Shown piece by piece: positions 46,466 through 55,589 of a stretch of DNA of 64,000 nucleotides. The DNA is from an uncultured Flavobacteriaceae bacterium (GTDB lineage: Bacteria > Bacteroidota > Bacteroidia > Flavobacteriales > Flavobacteriaceae). Below the pieces are notes generated by a model. It saw nothing but the letters and a program-made list of their open reading frames with translations. It had not been told where the DNA came from and searched no databases. Numbering within the stretch: position 1 is the first letter of the stretch; each line of letters begins with the position of its first letter. The stretch lies in NCBI GenBank assembly GCA_947494205.1, contig CANLUH010000001.1, positions 62,001-126,000 on the forward strand. Direction: 5' to 3'. The position numbers were made by a program, and so were the translations under genes.

Positions 46466-46861
46466 ATGGAAAATTCTAAAATTTTAATCGGGTACCTTAT
46501 CTATTTACCAATAGTTATAGTATTAACTATCTATGTATCTAAGATATTATTCAAAAATGGGAAACTATTTATGATAGATATTTTCAAGGGAAAAGAAGAT
46601 ATTGCTTTAGCAACAAATAAACTTTTTGAAGTTGGGTTTTACCTTATAAATATCGGTTTTGCATTATTCATTATGAAGATTTACAACAATAGCGTAAACC
46701 CAATTAATTATCAAACACTTACTGAAATATTAAGTAAAAAAATTGGAGGATTTACCATTTATTTAGGGTTGATGCTATTTGTTAACTTGTTTTTATTTTT
46801 TAGAGGCAAGCGTAAATCTAAAGAAACAAAAAGAACATTTAAAATGCCTTCTACTAATTAA
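46466..46861 (+). CDS. Small membrane protein, paralogue B
   Basis: 131 aa, three hydrophobic segments plus a basic C-terminal tail 'RGKRKSKETKRTF'. Shares helix 1 ('IYLPIVIVL'), the 'FKNGKLFMIDIFKGKED' block and 'VGFYLINIGFALF' with the gene 3 bp upstream. The spacing implies one transcript and co-translation. Possibly subunits of one membrane assembly; function not recognised. Confidence 0.7.
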   Translation: MENSKILIGYLIYLPIVIVLTIYVSKILFKNGKLFMIDIFKGKEDIALATNKLFEVGFYLINIGFALFIMKIYNNSVNPINYQTLTEILSKKIGGFTIYLGLMLFVNLFLFFRGKRKSKETKRTFKMPSTN

Positions 46862-46957
46862 CTAAATTAATAACGGTTCTATTTAATTCTCACCTATATT
46901 CTCATTAAACAGCATGTATATAGTAGGAATGTATTAACGATATAATTATAAAAACAA

Positions 46958-47776
46958 ATGAGAACACTAAACAATAACGTTATACTTTACGATGAAGATT
47001 GTCCTCTTTGCCAAGTATACACTTCGGGCTTTTTAAAAACGAATATGTTAGATCAAAATGGTAGAAAACCATTTCATAAAATTTCTAACGATGAGGAAGA
47101 GTTTATAGATATTAATCGTGCTTCTAACGAGATTGCTTTAGTAGATACAGAAACAAAAACAGTAACGTACGGTATAGATAGCTTATTAAAAGTGTTAGGA
47201 CATTCTTTCCCTTGGATAGAGAAAATAGGTCATTTTAAACCTGTAAAATATGGTTTAAAAAAGTTGTATTCTTTCATTTCATATAATAGAAAAGTAATTA
47301 TACCAAATACTCCAAGCAACGAAACTAGATTACAATGTGTACCCAGTTTCAATGTTAAATATCGCTTACTTTATATATTATTTGCTTCATTAGTTACCCT
47401 ATTGGTTTTGTTTAATTTTTCAGAATCTATGAGTCTATTACCAAAATTTTCTACAGGAAGAGAAACGGTATTAATACTTGGGCAAATAGTCTTTCAATCA
47501 TTATTTCTTATTAATTATAATAAAAAAGATAGGCTAAATTATATTGGGAATTTGATGACGGTGTCTTTAATGGGATCGTTATTATTAATCCCCTTATTAC
47601 TTGTTAATAGTGTTATAAATCTTTCAGAATGGTTACTTTTAATAGGTTTTGGAAGTGTAGTAATTATAATGTTTTTAGAACATTACAGACGTGTAAAACT
47701 ATTACAACTCCCTAATTACCTCTCGTATACATGGGTGTTTTTTAGAATACTAGTATTAATTATAATCACTTATTAA
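46958..47776 (+). CDS. DUF393/DCC thiol-disulfide oxidoreductase-like membrane protein
   Basis: 272 aa. The N-terminal ~95 residues carry the DCC motif 'VILYDEDCPLCQVY' (Cys15, Cys18), 'ASNEIALVDTETKTVTYGIDSLLKVLG'. About five hydrophobic segments follow (~130-270). DCC proteins are thioredoxin-fold-like, probably redox-active, but their partners are unknown. It lies in the GbsR-led gene string and precedes the TIGR01777 gene; a CxxC also ends the protein coded at 49676. Confidence 0.82.
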   Translation: MRTLNNNVILYDEDCPLCQVYTSGFLKTNMLDQNGRKPFHKISNDEEEFIDINRASNEIALVDTETKTVTYGIDSLLKVLGHSFPWIEKIGHFKPVKYGLKKLYSFISYNRKVIIPNTPSNETRLQCVPSFNVKYRLLYILFASLVTLLVLFNFSESMSLLPKFSTGRETVLILGQIVFQSLFLINYNKKDRLNYIGNLMTVSLMGSLLLIPLLLVNSVINLSEWLLLIGFGSVVIIMFLEHYRRVKLLQLPNYLSYTWVFFRILVLIIITY

Positions 47777-47877
47777 AATTTAAAACAATGAAACAAGCAT
47801 GCTAAAATCTTTATCACCTAAAGGAATGATTAATAGCGAAGAGCATGTGACCATTGAAAATCAATAAATATAAACAC

Positions 47878-48774
47878 ATGAAAACAATAGTTATAGCAGG
47901 AGGTAGTGGTTTTTTAGGAAAAGTATTAGAAACTTATTTTACAAAAGAAGGATACCATGTAAATATATTAACACGTAATCCTATTCGCGAAAATGATGTG
48001 TATTGGAATGCAAAAGATTTAGGCGATTTAACAGATCACCTTAACGGAATAGATGCTTTAATTAATCTTACAGGAAAATCTGTAGATTGTCGTTATAATG
48101 ACAGCAATAAAAAAGCTATTTATAATTCTAGAGTAGATTCTACCAATCTATTAGGTTTAGCTATTAATTTATGTGAAACACCTCCTAAAGTTTGGATTAA
48201 TTCTTCTACAGCAACTATATATCAACATTCGTTACAAAAACAAATGACGGAAACGAATGGAGACATCGGCGATGATTTTTCTATGAACATTGCTAAATCT
48301 TGGGAAAAAGCTTTTTACAGCATTACTAATCCTAAAACCAGAAAAATTGCATTACGTACTTCTATAGTTATGGGGAAACATGGCGGTGGTTTAATTCCCT
48401 TAAAACGATTAACGCAATTTGGTCTAGGTGGTAAACAAGCTTCTGGAGAACAAAAAGTAAGTTGGATTCACGAACTGGATTTTGCTAGAGCTGTTCAATT
48501 TTTATTAGAAGATAAAACGTTAAAGGGGAACTTCAATCTTTCAGTAAAAAACCCAACCAATAATAAAACATTAATGGCAACTTTAAGAAAAACCTTAGGT
48601 ATTCCTTTTGGTATTTCTCACCCAACATGGTTGATTAAATTAGGTGCTTGGTTAATTGGTACAGAAGCTGAATTGGTATTAAAAAGTAGAAATGTTATAC
48701 CTGAACGCTTACTACATGAAGGATTTCAATTTCTATATGAAGATATCGATTTAGCTCTACAAGATTTATTATAA
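47878..48774 (+). CDS. TIGR01777 family epimerase (SDR39U1-like)
   Basis: 298 aa from ATG 47878 ('MKTIVIAGGSGFLGKVL'); eight more codons upstream are open but precede the nucleotide-binding loop without similarity. NAD(P)-binding GGSGFLG at residues 8-14, 'LINLTGKSVDCRY', 'RIALRTSIVMGKHGG'-like strand and 'KVSWIHELDFARAVQFLLE', then a DUF1731-type C-terminal 'LGAWLIGTEAELVLKSRNVIPERLLHEGFQFLYED'. The substrate is unknown. In many bacteria this family clusters with stress or photolyase genes, which agrees with the sigma/anti-sigma pair downstream. Confidence 0.9.
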   Translation: MKTIVIAGGSGFLGKVLETYFTKEGYHVNILTRNPIRENDVYWNAKDLGDLTDHLNGIDALINLTGKSVDCRYNDSNKKAIYNSRVDSTNLLGLAINLCETPPKVWINSSTATIYQHSLQKQMTETNGDIGDDFSMNIAKSWEKAFYSITNPKTRKIALRTSIVMGKHGGGLIPLKRLTQFGLGGKQASGEQKVSWIHELDFARAVQFLLEDKTLKGNFNLSVKNPTNNKTLMATLRKTLGIPFGISHPTWLIKLGAWLIGTEAELVLKSRNVIPERLLHEGFQFLYEDIDLALQDLL

Positions 48775-48790
48775 AATTAAATACAGTATT

Positions 48791-49672
48791 ATGGATACTA
48801 AAAAAGTAAAGAACAGAAAAAATATTTTATATGGCATAGTCGTAGCAATGGCTATTGCAAATATTGCTTTTAAACTACTAAATGAAATGCGAATAGAGCA
48901 AACCTCTATTTTATTTGTGGGTATACCAAGTCTAATAACAATATTAGTGATAAAATACTCCCAAACGCCTAAATCTGCCGCTGGAGTTGTTTTTACAACA
49001 GTAACTATTTTTTTATTATTAGCATCTATTCTACTTGGGGAAGGTATGGTCTGTATTATTATTATGGCACCAATATTTTACATGATTGCAGGAATTATAG
49101 TTTTAATAATTAACCTTCTAAAAAAACGTGATAAGAGTAAATTAAACGCCTATATTATTATCCCAATTTTATTTGTAATAGGTCAAGGTTATGAAATAAA
49201 TGCAGAACCAGAATTATTAAAAGTAACAACTAGTATAGAAGTCGAAGGACATAAAACCTTAACTGATTTTAATAAAACACCTAACTTTTTAAAAAACTAC
49301 CCAAACTTTTTTAAAATTGGTTTTCCTGAACCTATTGCTATTGACGGACAAGGCATACAAATAGGGAATTATAGAAAAATACAGTTTAAATCGAAAACTA
49401 AAGGCGTCGGTATTTTACACTTAGAAATTAAAAACAGAACAGAAAACAGTATCACTTTTAATGTAGTAAGCGATAATACACATATACACCATTGGCTAAG
49501 TTGGAAAACAATGAAAGCAACTATACAACATAACGATAATGGAACATCTTCCATAATTTGGGATACTTACTTTACTTGCGACCTTGGTCCATCATGGTAT
49601 TTTAAACCAACAGAGAAATACGGTGTACAAATTATGAACGAACATCTAATTAACAGCTATTTTCTAGATTAA
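48791..49672 (+). CDS. Membrane protein with C-terminal SRPBCC-like domain
   Basis: 293 aa. Four hydrophobic segments in residues ~12-140, then a soluble domain whose pattern fits SRPBCC/polyketide-cyclase folds: 'LKVTTSIEVEGHKTLTDFNKTPNFLKNYP', 'GVGILHLEIKNRTENSITFNVVSD', 'WLSWKTMKATIQHNDNGTSSIIWDTYFTCDLGPSWYFKPTEKYG'. Such domains bind hydrophobic ligands. The assignment is by eye and moderate. The next ATG is 3 bp after the stop, indicating an operon. Confidence 0.65.
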   Translation: MDTKKVKNRKNILYGIVVAMAIANIAFKLLNEMRIEQTSILFVGIPSLITILVIKYSQTPKSAAGVVFTTVTIFLLLASILLGEGMVCIIIMAPIFYMIAGIIVLIINLLKKRDKSKLNAYIIIPILFVIGQGYEINAEPELLKVTTSIEVEGHKTLTDFNKTPNFLKNYPNFFKIGFPEPIAIDGQGIQIGNYRKIQFKSKTKGVGILHLEIKNRTENSITFNVVSDNTHIHHWLSWKTMKATIQHNDNGTSSIIWDTYFTCDLGPSWYFKPTEKYGVQIMNEHLINSYFLD

Positions 49673-49675
49673 ACC

Positions 49676-50953
49676 ATGGCATTATCTGTAATCATTAGAC
49701 ATAGTTTGTTAGGACTTTGCTTCCTTGTATTAATCGCTTTATTTATTATAAAAACTCCTAAAGCAAAAGATAATTGGGCTGTGTTTTACGCTTTATTATG
49801 GACTACATTTTCGTTAGCAATATTAAATTATATCGCAGTTGAAAATAAGCTTTGGTATTTTACAGATACTAATCCTTTAATTATAAATATGCCTTTAGAC
49901 TTATTCTTTATATGGATAGTGTTTTGGGGTGTTCTGCCAATATATTTTTTTAAAGGAAAGTATACTTTTCTTTTAGCATTACTTATATTCTGGTTAGATT
50001 TACTTCTCATGCCAGAATTAGAAAAAATCGGCATTTTAAAACTTAGCAAATATTGGATTATTGGAGATCTTGTTTTAGTTTTACTAGTCTGGCTGCCCTC
50101 CTATCTTTGGGCTAAATTTTATTATAACAATACACATTTAAAGTACAGGAGTTTCTTTCAAGTAATAATAATGACACTACTTATATTTATTGTTATTCCT
50201 TTTGTAGCTATTACATACACAAATATTTCATTTCATTTAAAACCATTTAACCCTTACCTTTTTCAAATTATTTTTATTATCGCCTTACCAGCATTAACCG
50301 CTGTAATGGACTTAACTTATAAAGGCAAAGGCACACCTTTTCCATTCGATAAAACATCAAGATTAGTAAAACACGGAGTCTATGCTTATTGTAAAAATCC
50401 CATACAATGGTCTTTTACATTATTATTTATTCCTTTAAGTATTTACTATGAATCTTATCTAATGCTTTCAGGAATCATTATTTCAATTGCATACAGCATT
50501 GGTATATCTAACCCACAAGAGTATAATGATATGAACGTAAGATTTGGTATGGAATGGATTAACTACAAAAAAACGGTACCAAGTTGGCGATTTTCATGGA
50601 CACCGAAAGCAATGCCTAAAGGCACTATTTATTTTAGAAAACATTGCAATCAGTGCGAACAAATAAAATCTTGGTTTAGCAATAAAACAACACAACAATT
50701 ATATATTAAATTCTCTAGCGAATACAATAACTCCACATTATTACAAGTAACTTATGTAGACTATTTGGGTATCGAATATAAAAGTATTAAAGCCATAGCA
50801 CACGCTTTAGAACATATTAATTTAATGTATGCTTCATTAGGTTGGTTTATGAGATTCCCTCTAATTAACCATATTTTACAGTACATAATAGACTCAATGG
50901 ATTTCGAGAAATCTAATGACAATTGTATTTTTGAAAAAAGAAACAAAAATTAA
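49676..50953 (+). CDS. Multi-pass methyltransferase-like membrane protein with CxxC tail domain
   Basis: 425 aa. About nine hydrophobic segments. Residues ~220-300 resemble the ICMT/phospholipid methyltransferase core: 'KTSRLVKHGVYAYCKNPIQWSFTLLFIPLSIYYES' and 'ISNPQEYNDMNVRFGMEWINYKKTVP'. Residues ~315-410 look like a DCC-type domain: 'GTIYFRKHCNQCEQIKSWFSN' (Cys324, Cys327) and 'YVDYLGIEYKSIKAIAHALEHINLMYASLGWFMRFPLI'. This would be a natural fusion of a methyltransferase-like membrane domain with a thiol-redox-like domain, matching the separate DCC gene in the same operon. Confidence 0.65.
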   Translation: MALSVIIRHSLLGLCFLVLIALFIIKTPKAKDNWAVFYALLWTTFSLAILNYIAVENKLWYFTDTNPLIINMPLDLFFIWIVFWGVLPIYFFKGKYTFLLALLIFWLDLLLMPELEKIGILKLSKYWIIGDLVLVLLVWLPSYLWAKFYYNNTHLKYRSFFQVIIMTLLIFIVIPFVAITYTNISFHLKPFNPYLFQIIFIIALPALTAVMDLTYKGKGTPFPFDKTSRLVKHGVYAYCKNPIQWSFTLLFIPLSIYYESYLMLSGIIISIAYSIGISNPQEYNDMNVRFGMEWINYKKTVPSWRFSWTPKAMPKGTIYFRKHCNQCEQIKSWFSNKTTQQLYIKFSSEYNNSTLLQVTYVDYLGIEYKSIKAIAHALEHINLMYASLGWFMRFPLINHILQYIIDSMDFEKSNDNCIFEKRNKN

Positions 50954-50965
50954 ATCTATTTTAGC

Positions 50966-50973
50966 TACTTTTG
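50966..50973 (+). promoter_or_regulatory. -7 box (TACTTTTG) of the ECF sigma gene
   Basis: Fits TAnnTTTG, 17 bases before ATG 50991 and after the stop of the upstream gene, so the sigma/anti-sigma pair may be expressed apart from the operon. Confidence 0.55.
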
Positions 50974-50990
50974 AGAAAAATTACTATAAG

Positions 50991-51545
50991 ATGCCAAACC
51001 ACAAAATAGATCCAAACCAATGGATTACTTTGTATTCCGATTATCTATTCAATTACACAGTTTCTCGTGTAAGCGATAGAGAAATGGCTCAAGATTTAGT
51101 TTCCGAAACATTCTTGGCGGGTTTAAAATCAATGAAAAATTTTAAAGGAGAAGCTAGCGAACGTACATGGCTAATTTCTATTTTAAAACGAAAAATTATT
51201 GATTATTATCGTAAAATAAACTCTAATAAAGGTAAAGCAGAAGTTAGAATGAGTTACAATAGCGACTCAGAAACTGAAGGCGATTGGCTTGAAGAGCGCG
51301 TTGCAGACCCTTTTGACAAAACTGCGGAAGACACTATTGAGAATACAGAATTATCAGCAGCAATACAAAGTTGTTTAGGTAAATTACCTGAAAAACAAGC
51401 CAATGTTTTCGAAATGAAAACAATTTTAAACTATGAAACTGAAGCAATTTGTAATGAATTAAATATTACTGCGTCTAACCTATGGGTAATTATCCATAGA
51501 GCAAGAACGGCTATGGCAAGTTGCTTAGAAAAAAATTGGTTTTAA
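50991..51545 (+). CDS. ECF-type RNA polymerase sigma factor
   Basis: 184 aa from ATG 50991; an open frame back to 50916 overlaps the previous gene and the promoter. Region 2: 'LYSDYLFNYTVSRVSDREMAQDLVSETFLAGLKSMKNFKGEASERTWLISILKRKIIDYYRK' (residues ~15-75). Region 4: 'LPEKQANVFEMKTILNYETEAICNELNITASNLWVIIHRARTAMASCL' (~130-178). The conserved D-A/L-x-D-L-V motif is intact. It probably directs transcription of this cluster and others. The anti-sigma gene starts 2 bp after its stop. Confidence 0.92.
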   Translation: MPNHKIDPNQWITLYSDYLFNYTVSRVSDREMAQDLVSETFLAGLKSMKNFKGEASERTWLISILKRKIIDYYRKINSNKGKAEVRMSYNSDSETEGDWLEERVADPFDKTAEDTIENTELSAAIQSCLGKLPEKQANVFEMKTILNYETEAICNELNITASNLWVIIHRARTAMASCLEKNWF

Positions 51546-51547
51546 TT

Positions 51548-51808
51548 ATGAGTAAAAATAAAATTTTCATCCCTTGTGAAGAAGCAAACCATGTTTGTGA
51601 TAAAACGCAATACAAAGAAGCTACGCTATGGGAAAAAATAAAATTAAACATTCACTTAGCATATTGCAGTGCGTGTAGAAAGTACACTAAAAATAATACA
51701 GCTTTAACTAAACTCTTTAAAAGAGAAAAACCTCAAACATTAAATGTTGAGGCAAAAGAAGATTTAAGGTCTGCTTTCGAAAAAGAATTAGCTAACTATA
51801 AAGATTAG
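51548..51808 (+). CDS. ZAS-type zinc-binding anti-sigma factor
   Basis: 86 aa from ATG 51548. The zinc anti-sigma signature H-x3-C-x2-C is present: His36, Cys40, Cys43 in 'IHLAYCSACRKY', preceded by another Cys/His cluster 'CEEANHVC' (Cys10, His15, Cys17) that may complete the site. No membrane segment, so it is a soluble ZAS factor able to release its sigma on thiol oxidation, as in RsrA/ChrR. The 2-bp gap after the sigma gene is the usual sigma/anti-sigma arrangement. The zinc-site and redox role are inferred. Confidence 0.85.
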   Translation: MSKNKIFIPCEEANHVCDKTQYKEATLWEKIKLNIHLAYCSACRKYTKNNTALTKLFKREKPQTLNVEAKEDLRSAFEKELANYKD

Positions 51809-52618
51809 CAACCAGAATAAAGGAATACTTTCAACCCAAAAGGAGCTATAATATTTGCTCCTTTTTTCGTTTGCAAAAATTAAAAACAAGCCTGTTATAA
51901 TTGTAATAGATAAGCGTATCCATAGCAATTGACTAAACAATTCATCTTTAAAAAATTCTAATAGAAAAAATAATACTAAAAGAAAAAGACCAATTATTTT
52001 AGTGCTCTTAACCCCTATTCTTTGTGGTATAGTAGATAATTTTAAACTGTCGTAACGTAAATCGCGAATTTCAAAAGGAAGCATTAAAACAATAACAAAT
52101 ATAAATTGCTGTAATAATAGAATCCAGACATCTGCACTCAACAACACATTATTATTTACAAGAGGTAATAACACAGTAACCCCAGCCCATACTAAAGCAA
52201 TAATATATACTTTTAACCCACTTATACTTCTTAAGTTTTGCTGGTTATCCATATACAAATGTTTCGGTAAAAAAGGAATGGCATATAAAAAAGTAATAAC
52301 AGCAAAAACACCTATATACATTAAAATTCTAGTCTCTAACTGTAAAGCATAATAACATAACATAATAAAGCATAAGAGAGAGAATATCTGTATTACTCTT
52401 AACCGTCTTGCTAAACTTCTATGATGAAATTTAGCAACTCCAAAATACTTCACAAAATTATAACCAGTAATAGTCGCATAGAAATTAAAATACAGCACAT
52501 TTTCATCGTAGTTAATGTTGAATGTTTGCAAGGTTATCCATGACAAAGCATACACCGCTAAAGCTACATGCACACTACTATTAAGATAAAAATTAAAAAG
52601 CTGTTTTAATATTTGCAT
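51788..52618 (-). CDS. UbiA-superfamily-like membrane protein
   Basis: 276 aa, eight or nine hydrophobic segments. The second half contains 'LMLPFEIRDLRYDSLKLSTIPQRIGVKSTK', close to the second Asp-rich motif (DxRDxxxD) and the following 'tlp..lG...' of UbiA prenyltransferases. The first motif NDxxD is replaced by 'TGYNFVKYFGVAKFHHRSL', so prenyl transfer by the classic mechanism is doubtful. Common as a hypothetical protein in Flavobacteriaceae. Its 3' end overlaps the anti-sigma gene by 21 bp. Confidence 0.65.
   Translation of the reverse strand: MQILKQLFNFYLNSSVHVALAVYALSWITLQTFNINYDENVLYFNFYATITGYNFVKYFGVAKFHHRSLARRLRVIQIFSLLCFIMLCYYALQLETRILMYIGVFAVITFLYAIPFLPKHLYMDNQQNLRSISGLKVYIIALVWAGVTVLLPLVNNNVLLSADVWILLLQQFIFVIVLMLPFEIRDLRYDSLKLSTIPQRIGVKSTKIIGLFLLVLFFLLEFFKDELFSQLLWIRLSITIITGLFLIFANEKRSKYYSSFWVESIPLFWLLIFIVS
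51838..51867 (+). terminator. Terminator of the sigma/anti-sigma unit, inside the convergent coding sequence
   Basis: AAAAGGAGC and GCTCCTTTT form a 9-bp stem with a 10-base loop and T6 end. It lies 30 bp after the anti-sigma stop but within the last codons of the UbiA-like gene. Confidence 0.75.
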
Positions 52619-52704
52619 TAAACAAAAATACGCAAACTGTTAATAACCACTTTAAATGGTTAAAAACTTTCAATTTTAACACATATAATACTTTAAGTTT
52701 TCAT

Positions 52705-52712
52705 TATTTTTG
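52705..52712 (+). promoter_or_regulatory. -7 box (TATTTTTG) of gcvP
   Basis: Fits TAnnTTTG, 27 bases before ATG 52740. No glycine riboswitch-like tandem structure is seen in the short leader. Confidence 0.55.
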
Positions 52713-52739
52713 CGGAAAACAAACAACAACTACAATATA

Positions 52740-55589
52740 ATGAATACAAACGCTTTTGCACTGCGCCACATTGGCCCTAGAGAAAACGATCAAAACCAAA
52801 TGCTTAAGGCTATTGGTGTAGACTCTATGGAGCAACTTATATACGAAACAGTGCCAGATGACATTCGTTTAAAACAAGACTTAAACTTAGATGCTGCAAT
52901 GAGTGAGTATGAGTACTCGTCGCACATTAATGAGTTGTCTAAATTAAATAGTGTTTATAAAACATACATAGGCTTAGGCTATCATGCAACAATATTACCT
53001 GCAGTAATACAACGTAATATATTAGAAAATCCAGGTTGGTATACTGCCTACACACCTTACCAAGCAGAAATTGCTCAAGGTCGTTTAGAAGCATTACTAA
53101 ATTACCAAACTATGGTTACCGACCTTACTGGTATGGAATTAGCCAATGCCTCTCTTTTAGATGAAAGTACAGCTGCGGCAGAAGCCATGAGTTTACTCTT
53201 TGCAGTTCGTGAACGTGCACAGAAAAAAGCTGGTGTTAATAAATTCTTTGTTTCTGAAACCATATTACCACAAACCTTATCATTATTACAAACGCGTTCT
53301 ACTCCAATTGGTGTTGAACTTGTAATTGGTAACGAAGCAGATTTTGATTTTTCATCAGATTTTTTTGGAGCTATTTTACAATATCCGGGAAAAAACGGAC
53401 AGGTTAGCGACATTAAAACATTTATATCTAAAGCTAAAGATGCTGGTATTAAAACTGCTGTAGCTGCAGATATTTTAAGTTTAGTAAAACTTGAGGCACC
53501 AGGTAAATTTGGAGCAGATGTAGTAGTAGGAACAACACAACGCTTTGGAATTCCATTAGGTTACGGAGGACCTCACGCAGCTTATTTTGCCACAAAAGAA
53601 GCATACAAACGTGATATACCAGGACGTATTATAGGTGTTACCAAAGATATGAATGGTAATAGAGCCTTACGTATGGCATTACAAACACGTGAGCAACATA
53701 TTAAACGTGATCGTGCCACCTCTAATATTTGTACAGCACAAGTTTTATTAGCGGTTATGGCAGGAATGTATGCAGTGTATCATGGACCAAAAGGTTTAAC
53801 ATACATAGCCAACCAAGTACACAATACAGCCTCTACCCTAGCTAAGACTTTAACAACATTAGGGATAGAACAAATAAATACATCTTTCTTCGATACCATT
53901 CAATTAAAAGCAAATGCAGTAAATGTAAAAGCTATTGCTGAAAAGCATCAAGTAAACTTTTATTATCCAGATGCAGAAACAGTAACGATTTCTATAAATG
54001 AAACTACATCACTTTCAGATGTAAACCAAATAGTTGCCATTTTTGCTGAGGCATTAGTAAAAGATACCATTACAATTGAAAGCATTTCTGAAGCAAATAA
54101 TATAGAAGACACATTACAACGTAATACCGAATTTTTAACCTTAGATGTATTTAACGCACACCATTCTGAAACAGAATTAATGCGTTACATAAAATCCTTA
54201 GAACGTAAAGATTTATCATTAAATCACTCAATGATTTCTTTAGGATCTTGTACAATGAAGTTAAATGCAGCAGCAGAAATGTTACCTTTAAGTTCACCAA
54301 ACTGGGGCGCTATTCATCCATTTGTTCCTGTAGAACAAGCAAAAGGCTATTTAACTGTACTTAAAGAACTAGAAGATCAATTAACTGAAATTACTGGTTT
54401 TGCAGGCACTTCGTTACAGCCAAATTCTGGTGCGCAAGGGGAATATGCTGGTTTAATGGTTATAAAAGCATACCACGAATCTCGTGGAGACCACCATAGA
54501 AACATTTGTTTAATTCCATCTTCTGCACACGGAACCAATCCTGCAAGTGCAGTAATGGCAGGAATGAAAGTAGTCGTTACTAAAGCTACTGAAGAAGGAA
54601 ATATAGATGTTGACGATTTACGTACAAAAGCAGAATTACATAAAGATAACTTAGCTGCCCTAATGGTAACGTACCCATCAACACATGGTGTGTACGAATC
54701 TGCCATTAAAGAAATCACACAACTTGTTCACGATAACGGAGGACAAGTCTATATGGATGGTGCAAATATGAATGCCCAAGTAGGTTTAACTAACCCTGGA
54801 AATATTGGCGCAGATGTATGTCACCTTAACTTACACAAAACCTTTGCTATACCTCATGGGGGTGGTGGACCTGGTGTTGGACCAATTTGTGTAGCCAAAC
54901 AATTAGTACCGTTTTTACCTGGAAACCCAATTATAAAAACAGGAGGAGAACAAGCTATTACAGCAATTTCTGCGGCACCTTTTGGATCGGCATTAGCTTG
55001 CTTAATATCTTACGGTTACATAAAAATGTTAGGCGCTAAAGGATTAAAACAATCTACAGAGATTGCCATTTTAAATGCTAATTATATAAAAGAAAGGTTA
55101 CAAGGCGCTTTCGAAACCTTATATTCTGGAGAGCGTGGCCGTGCAGCACACGAGATGATTATAGATTGTCGTCCATTTAAGGTGCATGGTATTGAAGTTG
55201 TAGATATAGCTAAACGTTTAATGGATTATGGTTTTCATGCACCAACTGTATCCTTCCCTGTAGCAGGAACTATGATGATTGAGCCTACAGAAAGCGAAAG
55301 TAAACAAGAAATGGATCGTTTCTGTGATGCTATGATTTCTATTAGACATGAAATTGATGCAGCGACTAAAGAAGACACTAATAATGTACTAAAAAATGCA
55401 CCACATACTATGGCAATGCTTACAAGCGATGAATGGTATTTTCCATACAGTCGTGAAGCAGCTGCATTTCCTTTAGACTATGTTAGAGACACTAAATTTT
55501 GGCCAACAGTACGCCGTGTAGATGATGCTTATGGAGACAGAAACTTAATCTGTACTTGCGCACCAATTGAAGCATACGTAGAAGCATAA
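52740..55589 (+). CDS. gcvP: Glycine dehydrogenase (aminomethyl-transferring), P-protein
   Basis: 949 aa from ATG 52740 ('MNTNAFALRHIGPRENDQ'); ten upstream codons are open but overlap the promoter. The single-chain P-protein has both halves: N-terminal 'YTPYQAEIAQGRLEALLNYQTMVTDLTGM' and C-terminal 'SLGSCTMKLNAAAEM', 'QPNSGAQGEYAGLM', 'SSAHGTNPASA', with PLP-lysine in 'HLNLHKTFAIPHGGGGPG'. It decarboxylates glycine and loads aminomethyl onto the lipoyl H-protein. gcvT/gcvH are not in the window. Monocistronic. Confidence 0.97.
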   Translation: MNTNAFALRHIGPRENDQNQMLKAIGVDSMEQLIYETVPDDIRLKQDLNLDAAMSEYEYSSHINELSKLNSVYKTYIGLGYHATILPAVIQRNILENPGWYTAYTPYQAEIAQGRLEALLNYQTMVTDLTGMELANASLLDESTAAAEAMSLLFAVRERAQKKAGVNKFFVSETILPQTLSLLQTRSTPIGVELVIGNEADFDFSSDFFGAILQYPGKNGQVSDIKTFISKAKDAGIKTAVAADILSLVKLEAPGKFGADVVVGTTQRFGIPLGYGGPHAAYFATKEAYKRDIPGRIIGVTKDMNGNRALRMALQTREQHIKRDRATSNICTAQVLLAVMAGMYAVYHGPKGLTYIANQVHNTASTLAKTLTTLGIEQINTSFFDTIQLKANAVNVKAIAEKHQVNFYYPDAETVTISINETTSLSDVNQIVAIFAEALVKDTITIESISEANNIEDTLQRNTEFLTLDVFNAHHSETELMRYIKSLERKDLSLNHSMISLGSCTMKLNAAAEMLPLSSPNWGAIHPFVPVEQAKGYLTVLKELEDQLTEITGFAGTSLQPNSGAQGEYAGLMVIKAYHESRGDHHRNICLIPSSAHGTNPASAVMAGMKVVVTKATEEGNIDVDDLRTKAELHKDNLAALMVTYPSTHGVYESAIKEITQLVHDNGGQVYMDGANMNAQVGLTNPGNIGADVCHLNLHKTFAIPHGGGGPGVGPICVAKQLVPFLPGNPIIKTGGEQAITAISAAPFGSALACLISYGYIKMLGAKGLKQSTEIAILNANYIKERLQGAFETLYSGERGRAAHEMIIDCRPFKVHGIEVVDIAKRLMDYGFHAPTVSFPVAGTMMIEPTESESKQEMDRFCDAMISIRHEIDAATKEDTNNVLKNAPHTMAMLTSDEWYFPYSREAAAFPLDYVRDTKFWPTVRRVDDAYGDRNLICTCAPIEAYVEA

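Noticed and set aside
47799-47867. 22-codon ORF (MLKSLSPKGMINSEEHVTIENQ-like) between the DCC and epimerase genes
   Set aside because: Too short to support; could be a gene remnant, but no homology can be judged by eye.
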